Under the pieces are notes generated by a model. It was not told where the DNA came from and did not search any database. It saw only the letters and a program-made list of their open reading frames with translations. Made by a program: the position numbers and the translations under genes. Below are positions 51,154 to 60,109 of a DNA stretch of 64,000 nt, piece after piece. Within the stretch, counting starts at the first letter, position 1; each line of letters opens with the position of its first letter. This DNA comes from Acidobacteriota bacterium (GTDB taxonomy: Bacteria; Acidobacteriota; Terriglobia; Bryobacterales; Bryobacteraceae), in NCBI GenBank assembly GCA_029776225.1, contig JAKOTR010000054.1, positions 241,222 to 305,221 on the forward strand, read 5' to 3'.

Positions 51154-52512
51154 TCAGCCGCCCAGCCGCTCCAGCGCGCTCCGGTACAGCTCTTCGACTC
51201 CCTTTTCGGTCCTCGCTTCCGCAGCGATCCGCAGCAGCGGTTCGGTGTTCGAAGCGCGCAGATGGATCCAGCCCTCGGGCAGCATGAGCTTGAGCCCGTC
51301 CGTGCGATCAAGCTCCGCCGAAGGAAAGGCGTCTTCGAGCGCCTGCATGAGCATTCCCAGGCGGCCGTGCTCGTAAGCCAGTTTCCCGGCCTTGCGGTAG
51401 TACCGCGGCAGGCGCGAAGCGAGCTCCGACGCGGTGAGTCCCGTCTCGGCCATCCGGTCGAGCAGGAACGCCATCCCCGTGTAGCTGTCGCGGCAGAGGT
51501 GAACCGCCGGGAAAATGATGCCGCCGTTCGGCCCCTCCCCTCCGATTGCCGCCTTCGCCGATTCGATACCCTCGACCACGTTGGCCTCGCCGACAGGCGT
51601 ACGGTGGACGCGCCGCCCGTGCGCGGCCGCAATGTCGTCGATTACGGACGAGGTAGTGAGGTTTACCACCACGTCGCCCGGCACGCGGCCGAGCGCGGCA
51701 TCGACGGCCAGCGCCAGCACGTCGTCGTTGTCGAGAACGCGCCCGGTTTCATCGGCCACCGCCAGGCGGTCTCCGTCCGGGTCCTGCGCGAAGCCGATGT
51801 CGCACTTCTCGCGGCGCACCAGTTCGGCGAGTTCGCCGACCGTATCCGGCCGCGGTTCCGCCACGCGCGGGAACGGTTTCGTCGGGTCCACCGAGATCGC
51901 CTTCAGGTCGCATCCCAGCATGTCACGCAGGAAGCGGCAACTCAGCACGGACCCCGCGCCGTTCACTCCGTCCAGGGCCACGCGGAACCGCCGGGCGCGA
52001 ATCCGTTCGACATTCACGTGCTTGAGCACTCGCTCCAGGTGCAGCCGCGCCGGCGTCTCATACTCGCGCACGATGCCCCGGATTTCCTCGTTGGTCGCCT
52101 CCCGGAACTCCCTCTGGTGATACAGGTCGAGCAATTCGCTCCGCTCGTAATGGTTGAAGAACAGGCCGCGCGCGTTGAACAGCTTCAAGGCGTTGTACTC
52201 GGAGGGATTGTGCGATGCGGTGATCGCGATGCCGCCGCGCGCGCGTGTCGAAGCGACGAAAACCTGAATCGTGGGCGTAGGCAATACGCCCACATCCACC
52301 ACCTCGCAGCCCGCCGCCAGCAGCCCGCACTGCACAGCGTGCTGGAGCATCTCCCCGCTCGACCGCGTGTCGCGCCCCACCACCACACGGCCCGAGTTCA
52401 CGTAAGTGCCGAACGCCTGCGCAAAGGCACAGGCCAGCCCGGGCGTCAGGAATTCGCCCACCACGCCGCGGATGCCCGAAACTCCGATCTTCAATAAATG
52501 CTCGCGCGCCAT
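51154..52512 (-). CDS. Phosphohexomutase (phosphoglucosamine/phosphomannomutase family)
   Basis: 452 residues of the alpha-D-phosphohexomutase superfamily, swapping phosphate between C1 and C6 of a sugar. The phosphoserine loop is ITASHNPSEYNA, the metal loop is QDPDGDRLA, the sugar-binding loop is GGEGPNGGII, and the phosphate clamp is RASNTEPLLRI. It has normal length and all motifs. It is the second gene of a two-gene unit starting 3 bp after its paralogue. GlmM or PMM activity cannot be separated by reading alone. Confidence 0.85.
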   Translation of the reverse strand: MAREHLLKIGVSGIRGVVGEFLTPGLACAFAQAFGTYVNSGRVVVGRDTRSSGEMLQHAVQCGLLAAGCEVVDVGVLPTPTIQVFVASTRARGGIAITASHNPSEYNALKLFNARGLFFNHYERSELLDLYHQREFREATNEEIRGIVREYETPARLHLERVLKHVNVERIRARRFRVALDGVNGAGSVLSCRFLRDMLGCDLKAISVDPTKPFPRVAEPRPDTVGELAELVRREKCDIGFAQDPDGDRLAVADETGRVLDNDDVLALAVDAALGRVPGDVVVNLTTSSVIDDIAAAHGRRVHRTPVGEANVVEGIESAKAAIGGEGPNGGIIFPAVHLCRDSYTGMAFLLDRMAETGLTASELASRLPRYYRKAGKLAYEHGRLGMLMQALEDAFPSAELDRTDGLKLMLPEGWIHLRASNTEPLLRIAAEARTEKGVEELYRSALERLGG

Positions 52513-52515
52513 GGC

Positions 52516-53886
52516 CTAGACAAAGCTCCTCACGTGTTCCATCACGCCGGAAAACAGCGCATGCGGCGGCTCGCCCCGCTGCTCGCAGATGATCCGCACG
52601 ATCGGCTCGGTCTGGCTCACCCGCACGTGCAGCCAGCGGTCCGGCCAGTCTACGCGGATGCCGTCGAGCATGTTGATGCGCGCTCCGGCGTTGCGCGCGC
52701 GCAATTCGGCCATCAACGCCGGCACGCGCTGCGTCACCAGCGGCACTTCTCCCTTGAGCATGCAGTATTTCGGGTAACTCGCGACAATTTCGGAAAGCTT
52801 CTGCCCGCGCTCCCGCATCATCGACAGGATCGCCAGCATGGAGGCAATGCCATCGTAGACGAAGCGGAACTGCGGCATCATCACGGCGCCCGTGCCCTCG
52901 CCGGCAATCGCCACCTGTTCGGGGCGGTAGCTCGAGAGCGCGTCGATGGCCGCCTGCCTCCCCACCGGCACGCGAATCACCTTCGCGCCGTGCCACGCCG
53001 CCACCTCTTCCAGCAGCGCCGTGGACGAGAGATTCGTAATCACCAGCTTGCCCGTAGAGCGCGGCAGCAGGTAATCGGCCAGCATCGGCAGCACCATCTC
53101 CTCGGACACCGGACAGCCTTCGTCGGTCGCCATGGCGACGCGGTCGGAATCCACGTCGAACAGGAAGCCGGCGTCTGCGCATAGCGGCTTCATCAACGGC
53201 GCCAGTTGCAGCGCCACGTTGCGCGCGTCCGTCAGCGGCTCGTGCGCGAAGGACACGCCCTCGATCTGCTCGTTGATCAGCAGAATGTTGAACCCAAACC
53301 GCTCGTTCAGCCTTCGCAGAATGAGCGACGACGTCCCGTTACAGCAATCCACCACCACGCGGAACCGCCGCAGCGCGTCGAAATCGTAGACGGCGGCGAG
53401 ATCGTCCAGATACGGATCGATCGCGTTCTCCTCCGTGCGCAGCTTGCCGATGCGGTTCCACTCCACGTAGTCGAACTTGCGCAGGTGGTAGATGTCGAGC
53501 AGCTCGCCGGCCTCGGCGGTGGAAAGATAAATGCCCTTCGGGCCGAAAAACTTCAGCGCGTTCCACTCCGCGGCGTTGTGGCTGGCCCCGATCGAAACGC
53601 CCCCGGCCGCATCCAGCCTGCATATGGCGTGCTGGATCACCGGGGTCGAGACGATGCCCAACGAGATCACGTCATGCCCGCAGGCCATCAACGCGGCGGT
53701 CACGCCCTCGTGAATCATCGTGCCGCTGGCGCGCGGATCGCGGCCCACCACCACCGGGCCTTTTTCGAGAAACGTGCCGAACGCCGACGCGAAATCGAGC
53801 ACGTGCGCCGCCGTCATGCCCGCGCCCACGACGCCGCGCAGGCCGACGTGCGAGATTCTGAGCTGCTTCCGGCCCCTGGTGTTCAT
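52516..53886 (-). CDS. Phosphohexomutase paralogue with altered active-site loops
   Basis: 456 residues homologous to the gene that follows. The phosphoserine loop is GASHNAAEWNA, the metal loop DVDSDRVA (three Asp retained, Gly to Ser), the sugar loop GEGTGAVMMPQ and the clamp RVSQTEPIVRI. Catalysis should work, but sugar preference may differ from the paralogue. The first gene of the pair lies behind a TATAGT element some 20 nt upstream. The duplication suggests two sugar phosphates are handled in the same operon. Confidence 0.83.
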   Translation of the reverse strand: MNTRGRKQLRISHVGLRGVVGAGMTAAHVLDFASAFGTFLEKGPVVVGRDPRASGTMIHEGVTAALMACGHDVISLGIVSTPVIQHAICRLDAAGGVSIGASHNAAEWNALKFFGPKGIYLSTAEAGELLDIYHLRKFDYVEWNRIGKLRTEENAIDPYLDDLAAVYDFDALRRFRVVVDCCNGTSSLILRRLNERFGFNILLINEQIEGVSFAHEPLTDARNVALQLAPLMKPLCADAGFLFDVDSDRVAMATDEGCPVSEEMVLPMLADYLLPRSTGKLVITNLSSTALLEEVAAWHGAKVIRVPVGRQAAIDALSSYRPEQVAIAGEGTGAVMMPQFRFVYDGIASMLAILSMMRERGQKLSEIVASYPKYCMLKGEVPLVTQRVPALMAELRARNAGARINMLDGIRVDWPDRWLHVRVSQTEPIVRIICEQRGEPPHALFSGVMEHVRSFV

Positions 53887-54054
53887 AGCATTTTGGCCAA
53901 CTACTCACTATACCGGAGCGGAGCGGGAAGGGACCGGGGCGGCGAGCCGCGCCCGCACACTGCATCTTTATTGCCAACTACTTGCAATTGCATGTCCAAG
54001 TAACAAGTTTTGACATGCCGTGTAACCTTAAGACAATCAAAGCGCATTTTGTTC

Positions 54055-54083
54055 TTGCTACTCAGTTGCAACTAAGCTATACT
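54055..54083 (+). promoter_or_regulatory. Promoter of the TonB-dependent receptor gene
   Basis: TTGCTA (54055-54060), a 17-bp spacer and TATACT (54078-54083). The spacer contains the perfect palindrome AGTTGCAACT (54064-54073), so a repressor there would cover the promoter. Confidence 0.6.
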
Positions 54084-54090
54084 CGCTTTC

Positions 54091-54105
54091 TGCAACTCAT
54101 TTGCA
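54091..54105. promoter_or_regulatory. Candidate metal-responsive (Fur-type) operator
   Basis: TGCAACTCATTTGCA reads on the other strand as TGCAAAT-G-AGTTGCA, a 7-1-7 inverted repeat matching the classical Fur box TGATAATGATTATCA at 10 of 15 positions. It covers the likely transcription start of the FecA-like receptor. A third TGCAATTGCA palindrome lies further upstream near 53985-53994. Confidence 0.4.
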
Positions 54106-54125
54106 CTTAGAGGAGGTCCTTCCAC

Positions 54126-56480
54126 TTGCGCTACGTTCTGTTTGTTCCTTTGCTCTTTCGCCTGGCCTTCGCGGATCCCGGCGCCGTCCGGGGCATCGCC
54201 CTCGACCCAGCCGCCCGCCCCATGCCCGGCGTGCGGCTCGAGCTGAATCCCGGCGGACACACCGTTCGGTCCGGCATCGACGGCACGTTCGTTTTCCCGT
54301 CCGTTGCGCCGGGACGTTACACCCTCACCGCCACGAGCCGCGATTTTGAAACCGTCACCATTGAAGACATCAACGTGCCGGACGGCGGCGATGTGCGCAT
54401 CGAAGTGCCGCTGCGCAACCTGCGGGTGAACCACGTGCAGATCGACGTGATCGGCGATCCGGAAGTGGACTTGATTCAGATTCCCGGCTCCGCCCACTTG
54501 ATCTCCCACGAGGCGCTGGAGGCAAGTGAGCCGGTCGACGCCAATGAAGTGCTCCGCCAGGCGCCGGGCGTGCATGTGCGCGAGGACTCCGGTCCCGTAG
54601 CCATGCGCCTGAACATCGGGATTCGCGGCCTGAATCCCGACCGCAGCCGCACCTTGCTGGTGCTCGAAGACGGCCTGCCCATCGCCCTGGCGCCCTACGG
54701 CGAGCCGGAGATGTACTACAGTCCTCCCATCGACCGCATGAGCCGTGTGGAGATTCTGAAAGGTTCCGGCTCCATCATCTACGGCCCCCAGACCATCGGC
54801 GGCGTGCTCAACTTCATCACCCCGGACCCGCCGCCCCAGCCGCGCGGCACCGTCGAGGTGACCGGCGGCGGCTACGGCTTTTTCACTGGGCAGGCTTCTT
54901 ATGGCGGCACGCACGGCAACGCAGGCTGGTATCTGAGCGCGCTGCGCAAGCAGGGCGACGGCTGGCGCGACTTCTACTTCGACATCAACGACGTCACGTC
55001 AAAGCTGAACGTAGCGCTCACCCCAAGCCACCGGCTGGGCATCAAGCTCGGCGTCTACGATGAAGGGTCCAACTCCACCTACCTGGGCCTTACGGAGCGG
55101 ATGTTCCGCACCAATCCCAGCCAGAACCCCGTGCCGGGCGACTTCATGAAAGTGCGGCGCTACTCGGGATCCGTGCTGCACCAGGCCGTACTCTCGCCGC
55201 GCGCGCTGCTCTCCAACAGCCTTTTCGGTTACTCCACCACGCGCAACTGGCGCCGCCAGGAGTTCGACCGCGCGCCGCAGCCCGGAGTCGTCTACCGCGA
55301 GATTGTGGGTGATCCCAGCATTCCCGGAAATGCGATCTATCTGCGAAACAGCGCCCTCAACAACAATCGCGAATTCGACGTGGCCGGCGTGGAATCGCGC
55401 CTCGGCCTGGAGCATCAGGCCTTGGGGCTGCAGCAGCGCCTGGAAGCCGGCGTGCGCTATCTCTACGAACAGCACCGCGACCGCCGCATCGACGGCGCGC
55501 ACTTCATGGATTCCTCGGGCGTCCTCCGCGATGACGAGATCCGCAATGGCGCCGCCGTTTCCGGTTTCGTACAGAATCGCATCCAGGCGGGCAGCCGTTT
55601 GACGATCACCCCGGGGCTGCGGCTGGAGCGCTATAGCTTTGAGCGCCGCATCCTGCGGCAGCCGGTGAACGGCGTCCCTACCTCGGTGAACGTGCGCCGG
55701 AGCGACTCGGTCTTCAAGCCCATCCCCGGCGTCGGCGCCTCGGTGCAGGCCGCGGAGAATCTGACAATATTCGCCGGCGTGCACCGCGGATTTGCGCCGC
55801 CGCGCGTCAAGGACGCGATCACCCGCGACGGCGTCTCGCTCGAGCTGGACGCCGAGCTGAGCTGGAACTACGAGGTGGGTGCGCGCTGGCGCAAAGGCGG
55901 CCTGCGCGCCGAAGCCACCTTCTTCTCGACGGACTTCGAGAACCAGATCATCCCCGCAGCACAGTCCGGCGGGGCTACTACCACTCTGATCAACGCCGGT
56001 GAAACCCTGCACCGCGGCGCGGAATTTGAACTCGCAGCCGACTGGGACCGCCTGCTGGGCTTCCACACCGGCTTGCTTACCGAAGTGCGTTACACCTGGC
56101 TGGCCGAGGCCAGCTTCAGCTCCGGCATCTACCGCGGCAACCGGCTGCCGTACGCGCCCGAGCACCTGCTGGCGGTGCGCATCGGCTGGCGCCACCGCGG
56201 CTACTCCGTGCACCTGGACGGCTCGCGCGTGGGAGACCAGTTCGGAGATAACCTCGAAACCGTTGCCGGCTCGGCCGACGGCACCGTCGGGCTGCTTCCC
56301 GCCTATCAGGTGTGGAACCTGACTGCCAGCCGCGAAATCGTCCGCGAGCGCTTCACCCTCCATCCCTACGTGGCGGTGAAAAACCTCGCCGATGCGCGAT
56401 ATATTTCCTCCCGCGCTCCGCTTGGGATCCAACCCGGCATGTTCCGCCAGGTGACCGGGGGGATCAAGCTGCGGTTCTGA
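54126..56480 (+). CDS. TonB-dependent outer-membrane receptor, FecA-like
   Basis: 784 residues. After a signal peptide comes a carboxypeptidase-regulatory-like beta domain (about 20-95, VRGIALDPAARPMPGVRLELN), then the plug and a 22-strand barrel ending in a C-terminal aromatic (IKLRF). The plug sequence IGIRGLNPDRSRTLLVLEDGLPIALAPYGEPE and GSGSIIYGPQTIGGVLNFIT resembles ferric dicitrate receptor FecA. No FecR-type N-terminal signalling domain is present. It starts with TTG behind AGGAGG, under a promoter with several TTGCA dyads that may be an iron-responsive operator. Confidence 0.9.
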   Translation: MRYVLFVPLLFRLAFADPGAVRGIALDPAARPMPGVRLELNPGGHTVRSGIDGTFVFPSVAPGRYTLTATSRDFETVTIEDINVPDGGDVRIEVPLRNLRVNHVQIDVIGDPEVDLIQIPGSAHLISHEALEASEPVDANEVLRQAPGVHVREDSGPVAMRLNIGIRGLNPDRSRTLLVLEDGLPIALAPYGEPEMYYSPPIDRMSRVEILKGSGSIIYGPQTIGGVLNFITPDPPPQPRGTVEVTGGGYGFFTGQASYGGTHGNAGWYLSALRKQGDGWRDFYFDINDVTSKLNVALTPSHRLGIKLGVYDEGSNSTYLGLTERMFRTNPSQNPVPGDFMKVRRYSGSVLHQAVLSPRALLSNSLFGYSTTRNWRRQEFDRAPQPGVVYREIVGDPSIPGNAIYLRNSALNNNREFDVAGVESRLGLEHQALGLQQRLEAGVRYLYEQHRDRRIDGAHFMDSSGVLRDDEIRNGAAVSGFVQNRIQAGSRLTITPGLRLERYSFERRILRQPVNGVPTSVNVRRSDSVFKPIPGVGASVQAAENLTIFAGVHRGFAPPRVKDAITRDGVSLELDAELSWNYEVGARWRKGGLRAEATFFSTDFENQIIPAAQSGGATTTLINAGETLHRGAEFELAADWDRLLGFHTGLLTEVRYTWLAEASFSSGIYRGNRLPYAPEHLLAVRIGWRHRGYSVHLDGSRVGDQFGDNLETVAGSADGTVGLLPAYQVWNLTASREIVRERFTLHPYVAVKNLADARYISSRAPLGIQPGMFRQVTGGIKLRF

Positions 56481-56489
56481 TAGGGGAAG

Positions 56490-56516
56490 GGCCGGGGCGC
56501 CTTGTGCGCTCCGGCC
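56490..56516 (+). terminator. Hairpin after the TonB-receptor gene
   Basis: An 11-bp inverted repeat (GGCCGGGGCGC with GCGCTCCGGCC, one G-U pair) and a 5-nt loop begins 10 bp after the receptor stop. A short C/T-rich tract follows rather than a full T-run. A TATACT element 11 bp later may be the -10 box of the next gene. Confidence 0.5.
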
Positions 56517-56554
56517 GCCTTCTCACTATACTGAAGCAGGGGGAGGAGAGCTGA

Positions 56555-57358
56555 ATGAGAACTCTGACAGCCTGCACCCTGCTTTTCGCCGCGGCTTCGT
56601 TCTGCCAGGAGGCGTCCGAGGAAACCAGCCGCCCGAGGTTGAAGTCGCGGACGGAAGTGTCCGGGGCGCCGTCCCAACAGCCGTCTCAGCACGTAAAAGA
56701 CGGCCTGTGGATCGTCCCCGCGGGCACGAAGATCCCGATCCAACTGCGCCAGGCTGTCTCAACCAAGAACGCGCAGCCCGGCGATCCGATCTACGCGCAG
56801 ACAACGTTCCCGGTGGTCGTCGACGGCGTCATCATGATCCCCGCCGGAACTTACGCCAAGGGCGTCGTTGATTCCGCCAAGCGCGCAGGCCGCATCAAGG
56901 GCACCGCGGAGCTTCAGTTTCACATCACGGACCTGATCTTCCCCAACGGCTACGTGCTGAACCTTGCCGCCGCCATCGATCAGGTGCCCGGCAGTCAGAA
57001 CGCGCGCATGAAAGAGCCGGGCACGGTGCAACAGAATTCGGAGAAGGGCGAAGACATCAGGCGCATCGGCGAAGCGGCGGCAACGGGAGGGCAGATCGGC
57101 GGCCTTGCCGGCGCCGCCAGCGGAGGCGTTCGCGGGCTTGGAATCGGCGGGCTTTCGGGAATCGCCGCCGGCAGTTTGATCGCCCTGCTTGCGCGCGGCA
57201 GCGACGTGCGCTTCGAGGTGGGCTCGGGCGTTGAAATCTCGCTCAACCACGCGGTCGCGATCGAGGCTGAGAAAGCCTTGCGCGGCGGAATGATGCCGGT
57301 GTCCAGTACGCCGTCCCCGGTCATTCCCCCCACGCCAATTGTTACTATCGAACGATGA
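56555..57358 (+). CDS. Secreted VirB10/TrbI-like beta-barrel protein
   Basis: 267 residues with a signal peptide (MRTLTACTLLFAAASF). The middle (about 50-130) reads VPAGTKIPIQLRQAVSTKNAQPGDPIYAQTTFP then VVDGVIMIPAGTYAKGVV, the pattern of the VirB10/TrbI beta domain. After it comes a long Gly/Ala-rich helix-like stretch (GGQIGGLAGAASGGVRGLGIGGLSGIAAG) that may be membrane-embedded. It stands without any conjugation gene, so it probably acts as an isolated envelope protein. The last codons overlap the next small gene. Confidence 0.65.
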   Translation: MRTLTACTLLFAAASFCQEASEETSRPRLKSRTEVSGAPSQQPSQHVKDGLWIVPAGTKIPIQLRQAVSTKNAQPGDPIYAQTTFPVVVDGVIMIPAGTYAKGVVDSAKRAGRIKGTAELQFHITDLIFPNGYVLNLAAAIDQVPGSQNARMKEPGTVQQNSEKGEDIRRIGEAAATGGQIGGLAGAASGGVRGLGIGGLSGIAAGSLIALLARGSDVRFEVGSGVEISLNHAVAIEAEKALRGGMMPVSSTPSPVIPPTPIVTIER

Positions 57359-57465
57359 CCTTGCCTCGGAAATCGATCGCCAGGGCGATCTTCACCGACG
57401 TGCATTTCTGGATTCCGGCCGGCGTTCTCGTGCTGGGCATCGTTCTGCTCGCAGTTGTCCGGTGA
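57355..57465 (+). CDS. 36-residue single-pass membrane protein
   Basis: ATG at 57355 overlaps the stop of the previous gene (ATGA) and the frame ends in TGA at 57465. The product has a short basic head (MTLPRKSIAR), a FTDVHFWIPAG boundary and one membrane helix (VLVLGIVLLAVV). Coupling to its upstream neighbour and the tidy helix support a real small gene. It lies between a secreted protein and a transporter. Confidence 0.55.
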   Translation: MTLPRKSIARAIFTDVHFWIPAGVLVLGIVLLAVVR

Positions 57466-57469
57466 AGCG

Positions 57470-58768
57470 ATGGCGGCCACAGACACGCAGGTGCGGGCGC
57501 TCTCCAGCCGTTCCCTGCACACGCTCGGCGTGGCGTCCGGTTTGGCTGCGGGCGCCTGGCTTGGAGTCGCCGAAGCCCCAACCAAACTGGTCACGTTAGG
57601 CTTTTCACCTTTCCTGATCTCGCTCGGCATGGTGGCCGGGGTCTTCACCGCCCGCTGGACCCTTCCCGTGATGATCAAAGGAACCGGCTATATCTGGCTC
57701 GACCTGCGCGAGAAGCCGCACCTGGTGCTGTGGGCCGTGCTCGCCGGAATGCTCTGGGCGGTCGCCAACACGCTCACGGTTTTCGCCATACGCAACGTCG
57801 GTCTCTCGATCGCCTTTCCGCTGTGGAACATCAACAGCCTGGTCGGGCTGTTCTGGGGCTGGCTGCTGTTTAACGAGCTGCGCGGCGCAGGCTTGCGGCA
57901 GCGCGTCGAGGTGCTCGGCGGCGCCGCGGCCATTGTGGGCGGCGCCTGCCTGCTCGCCTATGCCACATCGCATCAGGCCGCGCCGGCGCCCGGCAGCGCC
58001 GCTGCGCTCGGCATCGTTGCGGCGGTCGGAGCGGGCATCCTGTGGGGCACGATGTACATCCCGTACCGGAAGGCGTACATCAGCGGCATGAATCCGCTTT
58101 CCTTCGTTACGGTGTTCACCTTCGGCGAACTTGCCACCGTATTCGTCCTGGCGGCGGCGTTCGACGGCGGTCTCCGGCACGTGGCCGCCGAGCTCGGCAG
58201 GGCGCGGCCCGCGCTGTTCTGGCTTTTCCTCGGAGGCTTCTGCTGGGTGCTCGGAGACCTGTTCCAGCAGTACGCGGCCAAGTATGTCGGGATCGGCCGC
58301 GGGATTCCGCTCTCCAACACCAACCAGCTCTGGGGACTTGCCTGGGGAGCGCTGTTCTTCGGCGAACTCACCGGGCAGGGATCCACCGCGCAGGCGCTCA
58401 TTATCGCGGGCTCGCTCATCATGATCGCTGGCGCGGTCGCGATCAGCCTGGCCGAAGCGCCGCAGGCAGAGCAGGTCTCCTGGCGGAAGGTGATCGAGCG
58501 GGAATGCAGCCGCTACGGTTTGGATCGCGAACGCGTTGCGGAATCCATGCGGGGCGGCGATCCTCTGGCTGGCGAGCAGACCGGGCACCGCTGGTGGGAA
58601 TGGCTGATCGCGGCCGCAGCCGTCGGAGTGTTCGTCTGGCTGGCAACCCAGGCGGAAATACCGCCCATCGAGGTCAATCTGGCGTGGGGCGTGGTGCTTG
58701 CCGCCGCTTCGCTTGCGCTGCTGATCGCCTGCGGTCTGCTGCTCTGGAAGCGGACACGCTTTTCTTAG
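57470..58768 (+). CDS. GRP/DMT-superfamily transporter with C-terminal extension
   Basis: 432 residues with about ten to twelve helices in the EamA/GRP-type sugar and metabolite transporter pattern (SLHTLGVASGLAAGAWLGV, LWAVANTLTVFAIRNVGLSIAFPLW, GIPLSNTNQLWGLAWGALFFGEL). A cytoplasmic loop of about 50 residues (VSWRKVIERECSRYGLDRERVAES) follows helix 10, then two more helices end the protein. It starts 5 bp after the small membrane-protein gene. The substrate is unknown; rhamnose/glucose-type transport is suggested by family only. Confidence 0.78.
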   Translation: MAATDTQVRALSSRSLHTLGVASGLAAGAWLGVAEAPTKLVTLGFSPFLISLGMVAGVFTARWTLPVMIKGTGYIWLDLREKPHLVLWAVLAGMLWAVANTLTVFAIRNVGLSIAFPLWNINSLVGLFWGWLLFNELRGAGLRQRVEVLGGAAAIVGGACLLAYATSHQAAPAPGSAAALGIVAAVGAGILWGTMYIPYRKAYISGMNPLSFVTVFTFGELATVFVLAAAFDGGLRHVAAELGRARPALFWLFLGGFCWVLGDLFQQYAAKYVGIGRGIPLSNTNQLWGLAWGALFFGELTGQGSTAQALIIAGSLIMIAGAVAISLAEAPQAEQVSWRKVIERECSRYGLDRERVAESMRGGDPLAGEQTGHRWWEWLIAAAAVGVFVWLATQAEIPPIEVNLAWGVVLAAASLALLIACGLLLWKRTRFS

Positions 58769-58849
58769 ATCCTGTCCACCGGCTACGACTTCGAGCCGCA
58801 GACTCCTGGAGGACATCCTTTTCTAGACGAGTCCCCAAAAGCGCTTTTC

Positions 58850-60100
58850 CTAAACCTTGTACCGGTCGTAGTCGAACGGCTCGTTGCAGAGATGGAACTG
58901 CGGCTCGCCGGGCAAGGGCAGGTATCCGCTCGGCAGCGGCGTGCGTTCGAAGTCCGTCAGCTTGCGCTCAACCGCGCGCCCGTCCACCCACTCGTAGACG
59001 GGGATTTCCCACGGATTGAAGGTATCCGTTAGCCCGCGCTCCTTGGCGATCCTGAACAGGTGAATGTTGCCGGGTTCATGGCCGCCCAGCCAGTGACCGA
59101 TCACGTCCAGGCGGAACTTGTCCTTCGAAAACATCACCAGGTTCGTCAGGTGCTCCGTGCCCCCGGAGAACAACGTGTTGCCCATGCTCACGATGCCTTC
59201 AATCATCGCCAGTCCGGTGTTCAGAACGCTTGCGTTGTCGCAGGTCTTCTGCGCCCAGATTTCCTGGTTCGTGGGGCCGTGGGCCTGGGTCTCCTCCGGA
59301 CTGCGGTAACGGCTGTAGGTTTTTTTGTGCCGTTCGACAAACTGCCTGATGAGCGTTTCCGCGCGCGGGTTGATGTCGGGCTTCATGAACTCGGGAACGC
59401 CTGTCACCATATTCCAACCCGCGCAGAACCGCGTGTACGGCGTCACGGTGAGCCCCTGTTCGTTCTTGACCGAGAGCGTGAGGCACATGGTGTGCGTCTT
59501 CCACTTGGCGATGTTCAACATCCAGGTGCGCGGCTCGTTTACCGGCGCATAATGCGGGATGCGCGTGTAAATGACGCCGTCCGGAACCTTGCTCCACGTC
59601 ACGCCGTCGCCTTCCTGGAATTGCCGCAGGCTGCGCTCGCACTCGTTCATCTTCACGCCGTAGCGGTCGTTGATATCCACCAGCCCGCGGACGTTCCAGG
59701 CCTCGCGCCCGTTGGCCTCGATGAAATACATGTCTTTGATCCCCAGTTCCTTCAAGCCGACGATGAGGCCCTCGTAGAACTGCGGATCGGTGCCGGTATG
59801 CCAGTCCTGCTCAACGGTGCGGCCGCGGCCGAACACGGTGGTCCAGTTCGGCTTCAAGATCACGCGATGCGTGACCGGCACGCCCGGCGTGTCCATGGGA
59901 ACAAAGATTTCGCGGGCGAGCTCGATGCCCTCGCGCAGCTTGGCCTGCCTATCCATCATGTGCGGCACGCGCGTGCGGCGGATGAAGACGGCCTTGGGAT
60001 GGCTCTCGATGAACGGATGCAGCCCGAAATACGGTTTCGGAACGCGCGCCGCGGGAACGAGCGCCGCGCCGAGTAAGAAATCGCGCCTGCTCAGATCCAT
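58850..60100 (-). CDS. DUF362-like protein with a Tat signal
   Basis: 416 residues starting with the twin-arginine motif SRRDFLLGAALVPAA, so it is folded before export. The segment VTHRVILKPNWTTVFGRG, NGREAWNVRGLVDIN, and NIAKWKTHTMCLTLSVKNEQGLT matches the DUF362 family (an exported redox or metal protein). No CxxC iron-sulfur clusters are present, unlike many relatives. The upstream neighbour ends 10 bp before, so the two genes likely form one unit. Confidence 0.68.
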   Translation of the reverse strand: MDLSRRDFLLGAALVPAARVPKPYFGLHPFIESHPKAVFIRRTRVPHMMDRQAKLREGIELAREIFVPMDTPGVPVTHRVILKPNWTTVFGRGRTVEQDWHTGTDPQFYEGLIVGLKELGIKDMYFIEANGREAWNVRGLVDINDRYGVKMNECERSLRQFQEGDGVTWSKVPDGVIYTRIPHYAPVNEPRTWMLNIAKWKTHTMCLTLSVKNEQGLTVTPYTRFCAGWNMVTGVPEFMKPDINPRAETLIRQFVERHKKTYSRYRSPEETQAHGPTNQEIWAQKTCDNASVLNTGLAMIEGIVSMGNTLFSGGTEHLTNLVMFSKDKFRLDVIGHWLGGHEPGNIHLFRIAKERGLTDTFNPWEIPVYEWVDGRAVERKLTDFERTPLPSGYLPLPGEPQFHLCNEPFDYDRYKV

Positions 60101-60109
60101 GTGCGCCTC

